Source: Fragilaria crotonensis (lineage: Eukaryota > Bacillariophyta > Fragilariophyceae > Fragilariales > Fragilariaceae). From it: a DNA stretch of 64,000 nt. Position numbers and translations under genes: made by a program. Each line of letters opens with the position of its first letter. The first letter of the stretch is position 1. Below are positions 1 to 9,480 of this stretch, piece by piece. The notes beneath the pieces were generated by a model, which did not search any database, had not been told where the DNA came from, and worked only from the letters and a program-made list of their open reading frames with translations. The stretch is from NCBI GenBank assembly GCA_022925895.1, contig JAKSYS010000237.1:17200-81199 (forward strand), read 5' to 3'.

Positions 1-483
1 TTCTTGCTCCCAACACAGACCTGCAACAGTATTTGAAGTAATAGCCGAACTTTAGAATAGTTCTCAATTCAATCCAATTGCTCCAGCCTCTGATTGCCAC
101 TTTGACTTCGTGACTGCAATTGATTTCCACTAGCTAGTATTACATTCTACTACCGTGAGGGACGAGGTGTTGGTCTGGTGACACCAGTATCAGCAACAAA
201 GGAGTGCAGGCGATCGCGTGGCTGGAAGTGCAATTCCCGCCGTGTCACTGATGTAGTTGTACATCAGAAAGCGCTATATGGTGAGGCAACAATTAAATGT
301 TGAGAAGACACACAATACTGTTCATTAGTTCTTGGAAGTCACATGTACATGTCAGTGAATCACGGCAGTCTACTTCCAATGTGACTGTACAGTACCGCGA
401 TACTACTATCCATCCGTATCTACTGTACACTGTCTACTGCCACATGGACTACTTTAGTCTAGTCTAAGAACTGGAGTGCTTCA
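1..483. other. Flank left of Copia-3, no gene seen
   Basis: No convincing ORF, RNA gene or repeat was recognised here. It borders the end of a reverse-oriented copia LTR at 484. The five bases before it, CTTCA (479-483), would be the target duplication of that element, but the partner copy lies outside what can be paired in this window. Confidence 0.4.
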
Positions 484-898
484 TGTGAGACCCTCCCTAG
501 TACGACGGCTCCACATACATTGACTCGCTTGGGAGTCGAGTTAGTGCGAGGCCGTCAGAAAACAGAAGGGGGGGAACACGACAGCACAATGAATAAGAGC
601 GCGGCGGTATCCGACGAAGTACGTAGTCGCGAAGGTATCGGCGATGGTGGTGTCGTGAGTTGTAGATGTGGACGAAGCAGCAACTGTACCTCTTCACCCT
701 TACGATCGTAGACCGGCAAGAATGCAGTGGAGGTAATAGTTTTAGGCTAAGTTAAAGTTGTGAGCAATGTCAAAAGACACTGAGTAGTCGACTCGGCACT
801 GCGAAGTAAGTCGGTAAAGCAGTAAACCCGAGTAGATGTAGTAACTGTGCGCAGTGGATGGTAGCACAGTGACGACAATGATGAGATATGCACTGACA
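484..898 (-). repeat. 3' LTR of Copia-3
   Basis: Read on the minus strand this 415-bp segment starts TGTCAGTGCAT and ends GGGTCTCACA. It is preceded by the purine-rich tract CAATGGGGGAGTG, the same tract that precedes the Copia-1 3' LTR. A central block around 690-720 matches the Copia-1 LTR (CTTGCCGGTC...CGTAAGGGT). It is therefore the 3' LTR of a minus-strand copia whose pol end lies at 26997-27860, the two parts being separated by element A. Small ORFs inside it (for example 497-697) are not genes. Confidence 0.75.
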
Positions 899-918
899 CA
901 CTCCCCCATTGTGAGCAT
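899..918 (-). other. Copia-3 polypurine tract and element A target site
   Basis: On the minus strand the sequence reads ATGCTCACAATGGGGGAGTG directly before the LTR, a normal polypurine tract. Bases 917-918 (AT) are repeated at 26997-26998 after the right end of element A, so they are its 2-bp target duplication. Confidence 0.7.
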
Positions 919-945
919 CATCAGAAGGCCGCTTTTGTTAACTAT
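919..945 (+). repeat. Left TIR of element A
   Basis: The 27-bp terminal repeat begins CATCAGAAGGCCGC and ends TTGTTAACTAT. It pairs with 26970-26996 with one mismatch. The first ten bases are shared with the left end of element B, and the first eight (CATCAGGG in C) largely with element C. Confidence 0.85.
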
Positions 946-1421
946 GTCAAAAAATGGTTACTTTTTGGTCGTAAGTCATTAATATATTGCCTAATGTTAA
1001 CATATAATAATCAAAAGTAAGTATAGTCTTATGATAACTGAATATTATAATTTATGTTTCTACAATGTTTGTTTCTTTCCATTGACGGTAAATAATAAGC
1101 AGTGAACATCTTCAATTTCCGATGAACATCGTTTTTTTTGTCATGGTAACTTAGACCATACTTCAAACAGATATAGTAACATATCTCAAGGCGTCAAACC
1201 ATACATAACATATTTCAATAAAATATATTGATATTCAAACATTTCTTTTACCATTCCATTATGTACGACTGGCCATGCTGATTGTTGGTATGTCGCTTGA
1301 CAAGGGAATTATATTCTCACCACCATATCTGGCAGTTCTTAAAATATTACATTCGTCTGATCAAAGAATTGTGCTCGTATTGCAACACTCTTCACTCGTT
1401 GTCTATCTTTAATCTACTACT
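946..1421 (+). promoter_or_regulatory. AT-rich subterminal region of A, upstream of the transposase
   Basis: No credible coding frame is present. The segment is AT-rich and lies between the left TIR and the first transposase ATG at 1422, so the transposase promoter and subterminal transposase-binding repeats would be here. No defined TATA box or repeat was singled out. Confidence 0.4.
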
Positions 1422-2378
1422 ATGTCGACATCACTTTCTGAGGATTGTGCTGTTTGTGGGAAAAGTTTCAAGAGGTTTGTGCGCACCTTGTGCGTAGTTT
1501 GGCATGTGGTTCTTATTACATGCCACGCCGCGCTGACACAGATGAGTGTCGTGAAAGTGAAGGCGCTGATCATGGCACCCGTCCGAATTTGAGATCCTCT
1601 TCGTATAGCACTCTCTTCGTGCACAACGTGCAACTGTAAGAGGAGAGGCGGATGACGAGCCGCCAATCATCAATGTGAATGGAGTTGACGACGAAGACTT
1701 TTGTGATGGATGACGATGATGGTTTTCCGAATGACAATGTTGATGAGGAGGATGTCCCCAGTGATGCAAGTGAAGGCGAGGAAGGTCCGGATGCCGTGTT
1801 TTGGACTTGTATCTGAAACTTTTTCCAGCTGCGAGATAACCCGCTAGGTCTTGCGCGTTTTTCTCGGAAGAGGAGGTCTTAATTGAGTTATTGCAGCTCC
1901 TAAAGGAGCTCCATTGTCCACTCAAAGCGTTTGAGATCATACTCAAGTGGGCTGCAAAATCAAATGGTAGTGGTCATACTTTCCGCGAGGGTTGTCAACC
2001 CAGTCGCAGCAAGGTAATCGCTAACTTGTACGAAAGGTACAACATGAACGGATTGATCCCGGCGAGAAGAAATTGTACCTGCCTTACACCCAGAGAACAG
2101 TGTCCATGATTTACTTTGATGCCCGCGAAGTGTTTGCGTCACTTCTCTCATGTCCCACACTTAATCAAGACGAAAATTATTTTTTTGACGACGCAAAGGA
2201 TCCATTCATCGCACCACAAGCATCGTCTGATGTTGGCGACATCCACACTGGTCGTTGCTACAGAAAGACATACGAGGCTCTAATAAAGAAGTTTGGCGTT
2301 GATATGCTGTTACCTTGCGTCATAGCAATGGATAAGACACATATCGATATGGCAGGACGGCTCCAAATGGAGCCCATA
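1422..2378 (+). pseudogene. Transposase of element A, 5' part (Plavaka/CMC-like)
   Basis: The ATG at 1422 opens a cysteine-rich start (C-x2-C-G-K-S-F, then H-L and C after a frame change) comparable to the N-terminal zinc finger of the element C transposase. About 1880-2000 encodes a Leu-rich stretch with the C-P-x...E-W motif region of element C (here L-K-E-L-H-C-P, I-L-K-W-A). The frame from about 2108 reaches the motif L-P-C-V-I-A-M-D-K-T-H, equivalent to the first catalytic aspartate block (Y-L-D-G-T in C). The LINE enters right after it, at 2379. Several frameshifts and a stop are present between 1500 and 1880. Function: cut-and-paste transposition of element A; now disrupted. Confidence 0.75.
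2362..2378 (+). repeat. Target-site duplication of LINE-1, left copy
   Basis: The 17-base sequence TCCAAATGGAGCCCATA occurs here and again at 11323-11339 on the other side of the LINE. A long, exact duplication of this kind is the product of target-primed reverse transcription. Confidence 0.9.
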
Positions 2379-2514
2379 TATGTAACCTAATTATAAGGTT
2401 GTCACCGTGTACTGGCCGGTAGGCCAGTACCGTGTACCCACACCCGGCGGCGAACCGCGGGATGATTTAACTAAACTATGAACTGTACATAAACCTCATA
2501 CAATCATGCGTCAA
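2379..2514 (-). other. LINE-1 3' UTR with two hairpins
   Basis: Two stems are visible. GTACTGGCC (2409-2417) pairs perfectly with GGCCAGTAC (2422-2430) across the loop GGTA. CCCGGCGG (2443-2450) pairs with CCGCGGG (2455-2461) across CGAA, with one bulge. The second stem is kept in LINE-2 (near 58360) with a different loop, suggesting a structural signal for the reverse transcriptase. The stop of the RNase H frame is at 2515. Confidence 0.55.
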
Positions 2515-4134
2515 TCATGACAACTTACTTGGAAAGAAAGATGTCAGTAGAGATTGTCGGGATCCGTCCCGCGAATATGCCTCCGTAGATTGCTTCACTA
2601 TTCGTAGCCATCGTCGACGATTCGAAGCGGATCCAGACAGTAGTTTTTCAAGCGAGCCGGAACAGTAGTGCTGGTCGTGATGGGGAAGAAGATGTGGCTT
2701 ACTGTGGTAATATTTGATCTCCGCAATATCACTGTCACGAATTGCCCGGACGTTGTCATCGTCCTTGTTGTGGAGAGCGGAATTCCTCGAAAGCCAAACG
2801 CTTCTGGTAAATACGTGTGTCGCGTGTATGATGGATCTCATGCGAAAGTCTCCTCTAGCGGTATCCAATTTCGTCGGTTGGTATAAATCATGAGCAGCAG
2901 CCTCGCGCCATGAGGTACTGAAGAAACCTCGAAGAGCGTTACCCCACCCAATACCGGCTTGATCGCGAATTGCATCTTGGAGAGAGGATTGAAACACAGG
3001 GTCATATTCCGTAAGGCGAGGGGCAAATGGGACAGAGTCTTCGTGTTCAAGCCAGTGGAGGAGACCTGCTGCAATGACATACCTTACAGGATGAATGTCC
3101 TTAGAGCAAATATCGGCCTTCAGTGTCTTGACATGCAGAGAACGTTGTGGACAAGATGGACATTTCAGCAGATGATCCGTTGTCTCCTCAGAAACTTTAC
3201 AGCATGGACACAAACTCAGCAGCGGATCTTTGACGGTTGCTTGCTTGAAGCGTCGCGTGCCGACCGGTAATTGCTCATGGACGAACTTCGTGCGAGTTAT
3301 TTGTTGGCGTATTTGAAGACGACGATAATGTGCCAAACGCCTGACGTCGATTGTGTTCCACACTGCGTCAGACCACTTCTTCTTTTCCTGCAAGTATTGT
3401 CGGAGATGGTAGCCGTTGACATGATACCGTATGGTGTCGTCAAACTGACCTGTAAGACGCTGATTGTTGATGGATATGGAGCATTGTTGAGTATGGACGT
3501 GATCGCAAAAAGGGCGAGATTTCAGGGAACCACTTGTGCGATACCCTGTCGCGAGGGAATCAGCTGCTATGTTCAATGATACTGGCACTGAGAAGGTCCT
3601 GGTGCTCCGGGAGTCTTGATGGCCTTTTATCCAGCGATACTTAAAGTTGCTTTTGATAGATGCGAGATGTATCCGAATGACGGAGATAAGGTCTGCGTCG
3701 TTAGGCATACGCCGCGAGGGGTGACGCGTCGCGTAACGTCGGACTCTCGAAATGGCCGCTTTGCTGTCGCAAAGCCAAGTAAATCTGCATTTATGTCGAA
3801 TGCCCCAGAACTTAGATAAATGGTCAAGAAAAAGCAACGCGGATGCGTAACCAGAAAGTTCACATCGCGTAGAGGAAGCTGTCTCAAATGGACCATCGAC
3901 TGGTCCTGCGCACCGAAATAAGACAGTTGGGCCATCGGAAATAACCCAGCCATAAGTCCCCTGCGTTTTCAACAAGCCACCATCGGTTGCGACGTAGAGT
4001 CGTCTTTTGGACCGAAATGATTTCCACACTCGAAGGTCAGTGGATGTCTGCTCGATACCATCCAACATTCTGCGACTATGTTGTGATAGACTCGACAGGT
4101 AATCCATGAGGTCGGCAAAAGCGATTGGTGGCAA
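2515..4134 (-). CDS. LINE-1 ORF2 C-terminal segment: RNase H and zinc finger
   Basis: This frame carries an RNase H fold: Y-V-A-T-D-G-G (first Asp, near 3985), S-T-R-C-E-L-S (Glu, near 3860), W-L-C-D-S-K-A (Asp, near 3770) and a last acidic block in N-I-A-A-D-S-L. It is followed by C-P-C-C-x7-T-D-H-L-L-K-C-P, a C-C-H-C finger common at the end of LINE ORF2 proteins. It would degrade the RNA strand during target-primed reverse transcription. It joins the RT frame through a frameshift in the CCCC run near 4158-4161. The first in-frame Met is not a true start. Confidence 0.8.
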   Translation of the reverse strand: MPPIAFADLMDYLSSLSQHSRRMLDGIEQTSTDLRVWKSFRSKRRLYVATDGGLLKTQGTYGWVISDGPTVLFRCAGPVDGPFETASSTRCELSGYASALLFLDHLSKFWGIRHKCRFTWLCDSKAAISRVRRYATRHPSRRMPNDADLISVIRIHLASIKSNFKYRWIKGHQDSRSTRTFSVPVSLNIAADSLATGYRTSGSLKSRPFCDHVHTQQCSISINNQRLTGQFDDTIRYHVNGYHLRQYLQEKKKWSDAVWNTIDVRRLAHYRRLQIRQQITRTKFVHEQLPVGTRRFKQATVKDPLLSLCPCCKVSEETTDHLLKCPSCPQRSLHVKTLKADICSKDIHPVRYVIAAGLLHWLEHEDSVPFAPRLTEYDPVFQSSLQDAIRDQAGIGWGNALRGFFSTSWREAAAHDLYQPTKLDTARGDFRMRSIIHATHVFTRSVWLSRNSALHNKDDDNVRAIRDSDIAEIKYYHSKPHLLPHHDQHYCSGSLEKLLSGSASNRRRWLRIVKQSTEAYSRDGSRQSLLTSFFPSKLS

Positions 4135-6662
4135 TCGATCTGCAGGTGGAGCACGTGGGGATCCTTGTAGGAGCGGTCTTCCAGTAGGGAACGTATCGAA
4201 GGTATGATGACTTGATGTACCGTTTCCATAATCGAATTTGATGTTTGGAAGGTGACTGTTGCCGTGGCCATAAAGACTCGCAGTGAATCCCCAGGTCGTT
4301 GGCCATCCAGTAGCAATAGGTTGACAGCCTTTGGATTCGATCGGTCGGTTATGTCCGCAAGGGTCGTGACTTGGAGAAAAAGCCTGACAAGGTTGATATC
4401 TTTTTGTTGTGCAGGAGAGTACCGTCGGAGATGAATGTCTTGCATAATATATTCGTCATTAGCGCCGCGAAGTTGAATCGTATGTACGTCGCTCACAACG
4501 ACCGACATGTTGTGTAGCGATAGAAATTGACGCAGGGATAGGATCCAAGTCGGAGTCAGATACGAAATATGGATGTTTGGGAACTGGAGCAGGTCCTGAC
4601 CAATGCCGGCTTCGATTTGTAGATATTGAAGATTGAGCCTGAGGAGCTTTCCCGTTTCAGAGTTGCTATATATAGCGTCTCGAAAGAATTTCAGCGATTC
4701 GATTCCCACTTCCGTGCGCAAGTCGTAGAGATCAAGGCCACCCAGTTCGCGAGGACCATGCCTGATAGATGTTGGGATGGTACTTTGGACGTTGAGCTTT
4801 TTTAGGATGGCGGGAATGATGCGAGATTGAACGATGCCAAGCTCCTCTTCATCGACTGCCACTGCTGCCAATCCATATCGCATGGACGGCACATACATGG
4901 TCCGATGGAAGATGCTTACGTCTGATGCCGATAACCGCGGTGACAGAATACGAGTCGCAAAGGCATCAGCTTTCTGCTTCAAGTATTTAATGTGGGGTCC
5001 GAAGTCGCCAAGAGGATTCATCAAAACACCGAGCATTCGTGTAGATTCGTCCAGTGCGGTTCTCCTGATGATAGATGCATCCTGCTCTTTATTCCCCTGA
5101 TAAACGCGAACGTCTCGATCTGTAGATCTGATGGGGCTAATGACTGGACGACCATTTGTCCATTCCCACCTGACTATAAACCAGGAACACTTTGCCAGAT
5201 TGAGTTTGCCGCCTGAGAGAAATAATAAATGTTCCCACGTTTGTGCAACTTTCTCTAGGCGAGCAATAAGGTCGTTTAGGTCAGTATCGTCTGACGACGA
5301 AGTGAAGCTGAGTGACGTGTCGTCAACGAAAGCATCCGAAAGTCTCTGGTGGGCAATGTCTCCCGATAGCGATGAGAAATTCACGCGATCCGGTATCAAG
5401 CGATCCAACGTTTGAAGCAAAATTACGACGAGAGAGAGCCAAACTGCGGGTGAAGCGCCACTCCCTTGACCCGTCCCAAACAGTGGAGCGAATGCTGTCC
5501 CTTGATAGTTGTCCTTGGATATACCGTGGACCGTTTTGACAGTGTATTGCATGAACTGTAACGAATCTGCGTGCGTTCGAATGGCGTTACGTGGCATGCC
5601 ACATTTCCGTGCCGCAAGCATCCCAAGGCCGACAATTATGCGATCGTAACAAGCGGACGCATCATTATCAAATCGAGCGTAGTCATGCTTCAAAACCCGA
5701 CAGAGATCGCTGGATAACTGGGTGAGCATGATGGGATCTATTGCCATACGACCCGGAATAGAGCCATGTTGCCCGTCGTGTAGAAGATTCATCGAAAGTG
5801 CTCGTCTAACCAACCGGTGTCCCCACTGAAGCTTCAGAAAAAAGTTGAAATCTGCTTCAAATAAATGTATTATTCGAAGCCGATTAATGCGGGGCCGACC
5901 GAAGTCCTTTTCAATAAGGACATTTACCGCCTGACTCCAGCGAGGAATGGAGATTCCACTGCCAATCGAGATGTTTAGGAATTTTACAAAACAGTCCAGT
6001 AGAATTGGATGTTGAATTTCAGATTTGTAGAGTCCTAAGTGTCGTCCCGATGGTGACGTTGATGTAGCTTCCCTCCATGACTTGAATCCACGTAGGACAT
6101 CATCATGACTGATGTCAGTCGGAATATAGCCTTTATCACGAATCGATGATGGGATGGTAAATGATGCCAGGAACTCCCGAAGAGCTGGGTCATCGTTAGA
6201 CCATTCGCATGGAGACATACCCTCAAGGATCCGATCAGACGACAGCGATAGACCAGAGAATGTTATGGCGTCGTACAAAAGACCGTTGCCCAGTGGTGAT
6301 TCGCTCGCAGCTCGAAAAGATTCTCGGTTGTACTTGAGAAGATGCTTTTCCATTTGATCTCTATCGATTACCGTCTCCCAAAGAATATCTGATGGGTCGC
6401 GGTTTTGAAGAAGATGATATGCGTGAGAGTCATCAACATCATGGTCTGATGTGGATGATCCAGCAGGAACCAGAATTTTGGATAGACTGGACACGACAGT
6501 TGGTTTCACCGTACGCCGGATGTCGCTGAATTTGTTACGGATGGTTTCACCATCAATAGTCTTCCTCACGATGGCCGCTTTTCTTTTGGACTCTGTCATT
6601 GTGTCCGGATCGCAGTCGTCTTCATAATTAGCAAGCAGTTCTTCGTAACATTTGAGACGCAT
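3969..6662 (-). CDS. LINE-1 ORF2 central segment: reverse transcriptase
   Basis: The 897-residue frame contains non-LTR RT motifs in order: N-V-L-I-E-K and R-L-R-I-I-H-L-F-E-A-D-F-N (fingers), H-G-S-I-P-G-R, Y-A-R-F-D-N-D-A-S-A-C-Y-D-R-I (motif A), G-T-G-Q-G-S-G-A-S-P-A-V-W (motif B) and F-V-D-D-T-S-L (motif C, 5319-5330), with Phe instead of the usual Tyr/Phe-A before the D-D pair. It copies LINE RNA at the nicked target. It continues upstream into the endonuclease frame and downstream into RNase H by frameshifts, so it is part of one ORF2 polyprotein. Confidence 0.88.
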   Translation of the reverse strand: MRLKCYEELLANYEDDCDPDTMTESKRKAAIVRKTIDGETIRNKFSDIRRTVKPTVVSSLSKILVPAGSSTSDHDVDDSHAYHLLQNRDPSDILWETVIDRDQMEKHLLKYNRESFRAASESPLGNGLLYDAITFSGLSLSSDRILEGMSPCEWSNDDPALREFLASFTIPSSIRDKGYIPTDISHDDVLRGFKSWREATSTSPSGRHLGLYKSEIQHPILLDCFVKFLNISIGSGISIPRWSQAVNVLIEKDFGRPRINRLRIIHLFEADFNFFLKLQWGHRLVRRALSMNLLHDGQHGSIPGRMAIDPIMLTQLSSDLCRVLKHDYARFDNDASACYDRIIVGLGMLAARKCGMPRNAIRTHADSLQFMQYTVKTVHGISKDNYQGTAFAPLFGTGQGSGASPAVWLSLVVILLQTLDRLIPDRVNFSSLSGDIAHQRLSDAFVDDTSLSFTSSSDDTDLNDLIARLEKVAQTWEHLLFLSGGKLNLAKCSWFIVRWEWTNGRPVISPIRSTDRDVRVYQGNKEQDASIIRRTALDESTRMLGVLMNPLGDFGPHIKYLKQKADAFATRILSPRLSASDVSIFHRTMYVPSMRYGLAAVAVDEEELGIVQSRIIPAILKKLNVQSTIPTSIRHGPRELGGLDLYDLRTEVGIESLKFFRDAIYSNSETGKLLRLNLQYLQIEAGIGQDLLQFPNIHISYLTPTWILSLRQFLSLHNMSVVVSDVHTIQLRGANDEYIMQDIHLRRYSPAQQKDINLVRLFLQVTTLADITDRSNPKAVNLLLLDGQRPGDSLRVFMATATVTFQTSNSIMETVHQVIIPSIRSLLEDRSYKDPHVLHLQIDCHQSLLPTSWITCRVYHNIVAECWMVSSRHPLTFECGNHFGPKDDSTSQPMVAC

Positions 6663-7423
6663 CGGAGTTGCGGCAGATTGGCATTTATAGAATTCAGACG
6701 AGGCTTTGTTAAAATGTGCGCGAACCTCTTGTATTGATAGTTCCTCATTGAGGAATGGAAACCGAAAACGCTATCATGAACTCGAATTTGCTGTTGCCAT
6801 CGACTGAACGTCGCAGAGTAGTCCTTGTTCTCTGTGACTTCACGTAGTCGAAGTTTCCAGTAGATACGAATAAATGCTCTGTTTCGAAGAATGGGGGACC
6901 ACCGGCATTTTTTGGGTGGTTTGCTTAACGCATTCTCAGCCGCCTTCATTGCTCGTCCTTTGTCGTTATCCCACGCAATTAGTTGAGAGCGAATATCGTC
7001 CCGGGACATAGAATGAAAATTGTTATACAGGGTGGTAATTCGATCGACCATTTTGTGTGCCGTATAATATTCCATGACTTTATTGTTGTATTTTGTTACC
7101 AGTTCAGGATTTCCTGTATGAACAGTCCGCAACTTGTGAGGCATGATTGGCTGGGAACGATGGAAAAACCCAATTGTGAGATCGACGTAAAGACCGCGAT
7201 GGTCAGACTGTGGACCCTCATTGTAAGCTAAGGTTCCTGATCGTTCCAGGAATTGACGTGCACTCTTACAGCCAAGGATGAAGTCAATCCGTCGAGATGC
7301 TGCTCCAATGTATGTTGATTCCGCTGGATCGTCGGCGTGAAAGTCGAAAAGCGCGCAATGGTCCATGAATGCTGCAAAATGTGGATCCGAAGACATCGTC
7401 GCGTTGGCGTCCATCATAACCAC
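6596..7423 (-). CDS. LINE-1 ORF2 segment: end of endonuclease domain and linker
   Basis: The frame opens with V-V-M-M-D-A-N-A-T (catalytic D-x-N near 7410), then R-R-I-D-F-I-L-G-C and Q-S-D-H-R-G-L (the terminal S-D-H motif near 7205). These are the last three motifs of an APE-type LINE endonuclease. A basic linker follows up to the RT. The endonuclease start is in another frame (7284-8252), so the nuclease domain is split by a frameshift around 7420-7470. Confidence 0.82.
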   Translation of the reverse strand: MVMMDANATMSSDPHFAAFMDHCALFDFHADDPAESTYIGAASRRIDFILGCKSARQFLERSGTLAYNEGPQSDHRGLYVDLTIGFFHRSQPIMPHKLRTVHTGNPELVTKYNNKVMEYYTAHKMVDRITTLYNNFHSMSRDDIRSQLIAWDNDKGRAMKAAENALSKPPKKCRWSPILRNRAFIRIYWKLRLREVTENKDYSATFSRWQQQIRVHDSVFGFHSSMRNYQYKRFAHILTKPRLNSINANLPQLRCVSNVTKNCLLIMKTTAIRTQ

Positions 7424-8252
7424 GATAGCGTGTCCAGACTCTTGAAGACGTACTATTTGGTGTTGAGATCGCGGAGGAATAGGCGCCTTGATTGGGAGAC
7501 TGTTTCGTTAGTGAACGAAAGTAGTTGTATTCTCGTGCGAATGCGCTTCCAAGTGGTACCGACCGAATAGACCCTGAGCAGATGCGGTATGCTGTTATCA
7601 CAGAGAGTTTTTGTTCCTCAGAACCCGACAATGTTACTCCTGACCATCGGCCAAGTCCAGTGGGGTCGATTATACTTTCACCATGTACTCGGGATACCAG
7701 GCTTCCAGCCACCACCGTGACAGTTCCTCCCGCTTGAAAATTCTCCGATGTCGGAATGGGGTCAATTGCGTTCGTGGGAAATCCGAACACTGTTTTGTGC
7801 TGCCGATGGAACCTGCGTACCACATTGTTGAACTCGTCACGTAGATGATGATGTTGCCAGCAGGTATTGGTTTCTGCAAGTCCAGCAAGATCCACATGAA
7901 GAGCTTGGAGTGCGTTCATGAAGTACCTGTAATCCTCGCCACTTCGGGAGACGCTTAGACCATGCACGTTTTGAAAGAATAACCGCACTGTTTTCTCTGA
8001 TTTTTGTATAATGGCGTCGCCATAAGACTTTGTCAAAGCAGGATCTAAGGGATGATGACGAGGTTTCCGTCCGGGGCGATGGGGAATCGACATAAAATGT
8101 CCGATAGGAAGTAGGGGAATGGATGGATCGATGGGCAGGTTGCGATATCTGCGACTTTGATAAGGCCTGCCATTTTGGGTTGCTGCGACGGAAGATATCC
8201 GGTGGCTCTCTGCAAGGACTACATGTGATTGGGAGTCTTCAGACGAACTCAT
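7284..8252 (-). CDS. LINE-1 ORF2 start: N-terminal half of APE-type endonuclease
   Basis: ORF2 starts at the ATG 8252-8250, which overlaps the ORF1 stop in ATGA. After about 95 residues of linker come F-F-Q-N-V-H-G-L (first Asn of the nuclease, near 7970), L-A-G-L-A-E-T-N (catalytic Glu, near 7880), G-G-T-V-T-V-V, G-R-W-S-G-V-T-L and V-I-T-A-Y-R. These are the first blocks of the endonuclease that nicks the target strand. The natural frame is lost shortly before the D-x-N motif, which continues in the 6596-7423 frame. Confidence 0.82.
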   Translation of the reverse strand: MSSSEDSQSHVVLAESHRISSVAATQNGRPYQSRRYRNLPIDPSIPLLPIGHFMSIPHRPGRKPRHHPLDPALTKSYGDAIIQKSEKTVRLFFQNVHGLSVSRSGEDYRYFMNALQALHVDLAGLAETNTCWQHHHLRDEFNNVVRRFHRQHKTVFGFPTNAIDPIPTSENFQAGGTVTVVAGSLVSRVHGESIIDPTGLGRWSGVTLSGSEEQKLSVITAYRICSGSIRSVPLGSAFAREYNYFRSLTKQSPNQGAYSSAISTPNSTSSRVWTRYRGYDGRQRDDVFGSTFCSIHGPLRAFRLSRRRSSGINIHWSSISTD

Positions 8253-8640
8253 GATGCTGACCCGCCGCCTTGAGAGAGTTTTTCCTTGTATCGACTCTCA
8301 AGGTCGGTGGTGATGTCGTCCAGCTTTGTTGTGGCCTGTAAGAGTGGATCCATGTTGTTATCGTCAGGGAGTGGTGTTTGAGCCGCCTGAGATAAAAGAG
8401 CCGGACTCTCCATATCGCAATCGAGTGCCTCTGATGTCTGTGTTTCAATGATAGATGATCTGTGGCTTTGACTGTTGCCAGAATTATCATGCTGATCATG
8501 AACTTGCTGCCGCGCGCCAGCGTCGCCAGTGTCAGTTTCTGTGCAACCCGGCCGATACTTCTTTGATTGGTGACGAAAATGAGACCCGATCCAGCTGACG
8601 ATTTGAATATTCAGAAGAAGGAGTGCTGTGTGTTGTCTTC
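8249..8640 (-). CDS. LINE-1 ORF1 C-terminal segment
   Basis: An open frame without its own convincing start runs from about 8640 to a TGA at 8251-8249. It is Gln/Asp/Ser-rich and ends with a short helical stretch (T-T-K-L-D-D-I-T-T-D-L-E-S-R-Y). It follows the 8611-9480 segment with a one-base frame change, so it is read here as the end of ORF1. Its stop shares the bases ATGA with the ORF2 start, an arrangement used for termination-reinitiation in some LINEs. Confidence 0.55.
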
Positions 8641-9480
8641 CTCTACTGCACGGTGTGTTGCAATGGTCATGGTCTGGCCACCAGTCGCCTGACTACCAGT
8701 CTGAATATGTGTCTGAGCGATCATATCCATAAGTGCTGATATCTTATCGCTGAGTGTATTCATTGTTCCCCCAACTCCGGCTTGTTTCTCCATAACATTC
8801 ATCAGATTGCCCTCCATCATGTCAAAACGGTGATCCAGGTCATCGAATCGTGTGAATTGTCGTTCCATGCGTTCCAGTCTCTCAGTGTTGATACGATCCT
8901 TCCGATCGAATTCCTTTTGCTGACGTTGTATCCGAGCATCAATTTCTTGAAAGCGGGCCGTGGACGTCGACATTGATGACAGGCGGGAACTAATTGAGTG
9001 ATTTGAGTCCGTAGACGCCTCCGTAAGAACCGTTGACCGCAGCCCATATTGATCTCGAATTGATTCCAGTGGGGTAGGGGGCATCCTTGGCTTCGACGTT
9101 TTGTCCTTGTCCACGGATGAGCGCGTCTCGGCCTGTGGTGGAGGCGAAGAATTTGGTGTTGATTTGCTTTCTACGGATCCTCCAGATACGCGAGATGACT
9201 CGGCTCTTGAGTCTGATTCTTGTGATGCTGAATCGACGCTTTGAGCTGTTGTTTGTTTCCACGATTCCGTAGACGAAAATAGTTTGTCGATGAAAGACAA
9301 ATTTGCGTTTACTTTGGAGACCACGTGGATGACTGTTGGAGGGGGTCCGATAGCGTCCCTAAATCGTTCCTCTCTGATTGAGAAGGGGAATACTCGACGG
9401 CGGTACTCTTCAAAAGCCTTGCGAACCGTGTCTTCATGCTGAGGAGCCATGAGTAAAAAGATTTTGATCGTATCCGCCAT
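8611..9480 (-). CDS. LINE-1 ORF1 middle segment with coiled coil
   Basis: Ser-rich for the first part, then from about 9000 to 8780 a strongly charged heptad-like region (R-F-Q-E-I-D-A-R-I-Q-R-Q-Q-K-E-F, L-E-R-M-E-R-Q) typical of the trimerisation coiled coil of LINE ORF1 proteins. The frame enters from the N-terminal ORF1 frame near 9450-9465, at a T-rich run. ORF1 proteins coat LINE RNA. Confidence 0.65.
   Translation of the reverse strand: MADTIKIFLLMAPQHEDTVRKAFEEYRRRVFPFSIREERFRDAIGPPPTVIHVVSKVNANLSFIDKLFSSTESWKQTTAQSVDSASQESDSRAESSRVSGGSVESKSTPNSSPPPQAETRSSVDKDKTSKPRMPPTPLESIRDQYGLRSTVLTEASTDSNHSISSRLSSMSTSTARFQEIDARIQRQQKEFDRKDRINTERLERMERQFTRFDDLDHRFDMMEGNLMNVMEKQAGVGGTMNTLSDKISALMDMIAQTHIQTGSQATGGQTMTIATHRAVEEDNTQHSFF

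Noticed and set aside
497-711. Small ORFs in the LTRs (497-711, 14125-14441, 20998-21321, 59075-59350)
   Set aside because: They recur wherever an LTR of this family occurs and have no protein features.
919-945. CACTA/EnSpm label from the termini
   Set aside because: The ends read CATCAG, not CACT(A/G), and the target duplication is 2 bp. Only the transposase motifs suggest the wider CMC/Plavaka group.
4915-4935. CTGATGCC at about 4922 as the right end of element B
   Set aside because: It lies inside LINE-1 reverse-transcriptase coding sequence and is a chance match.
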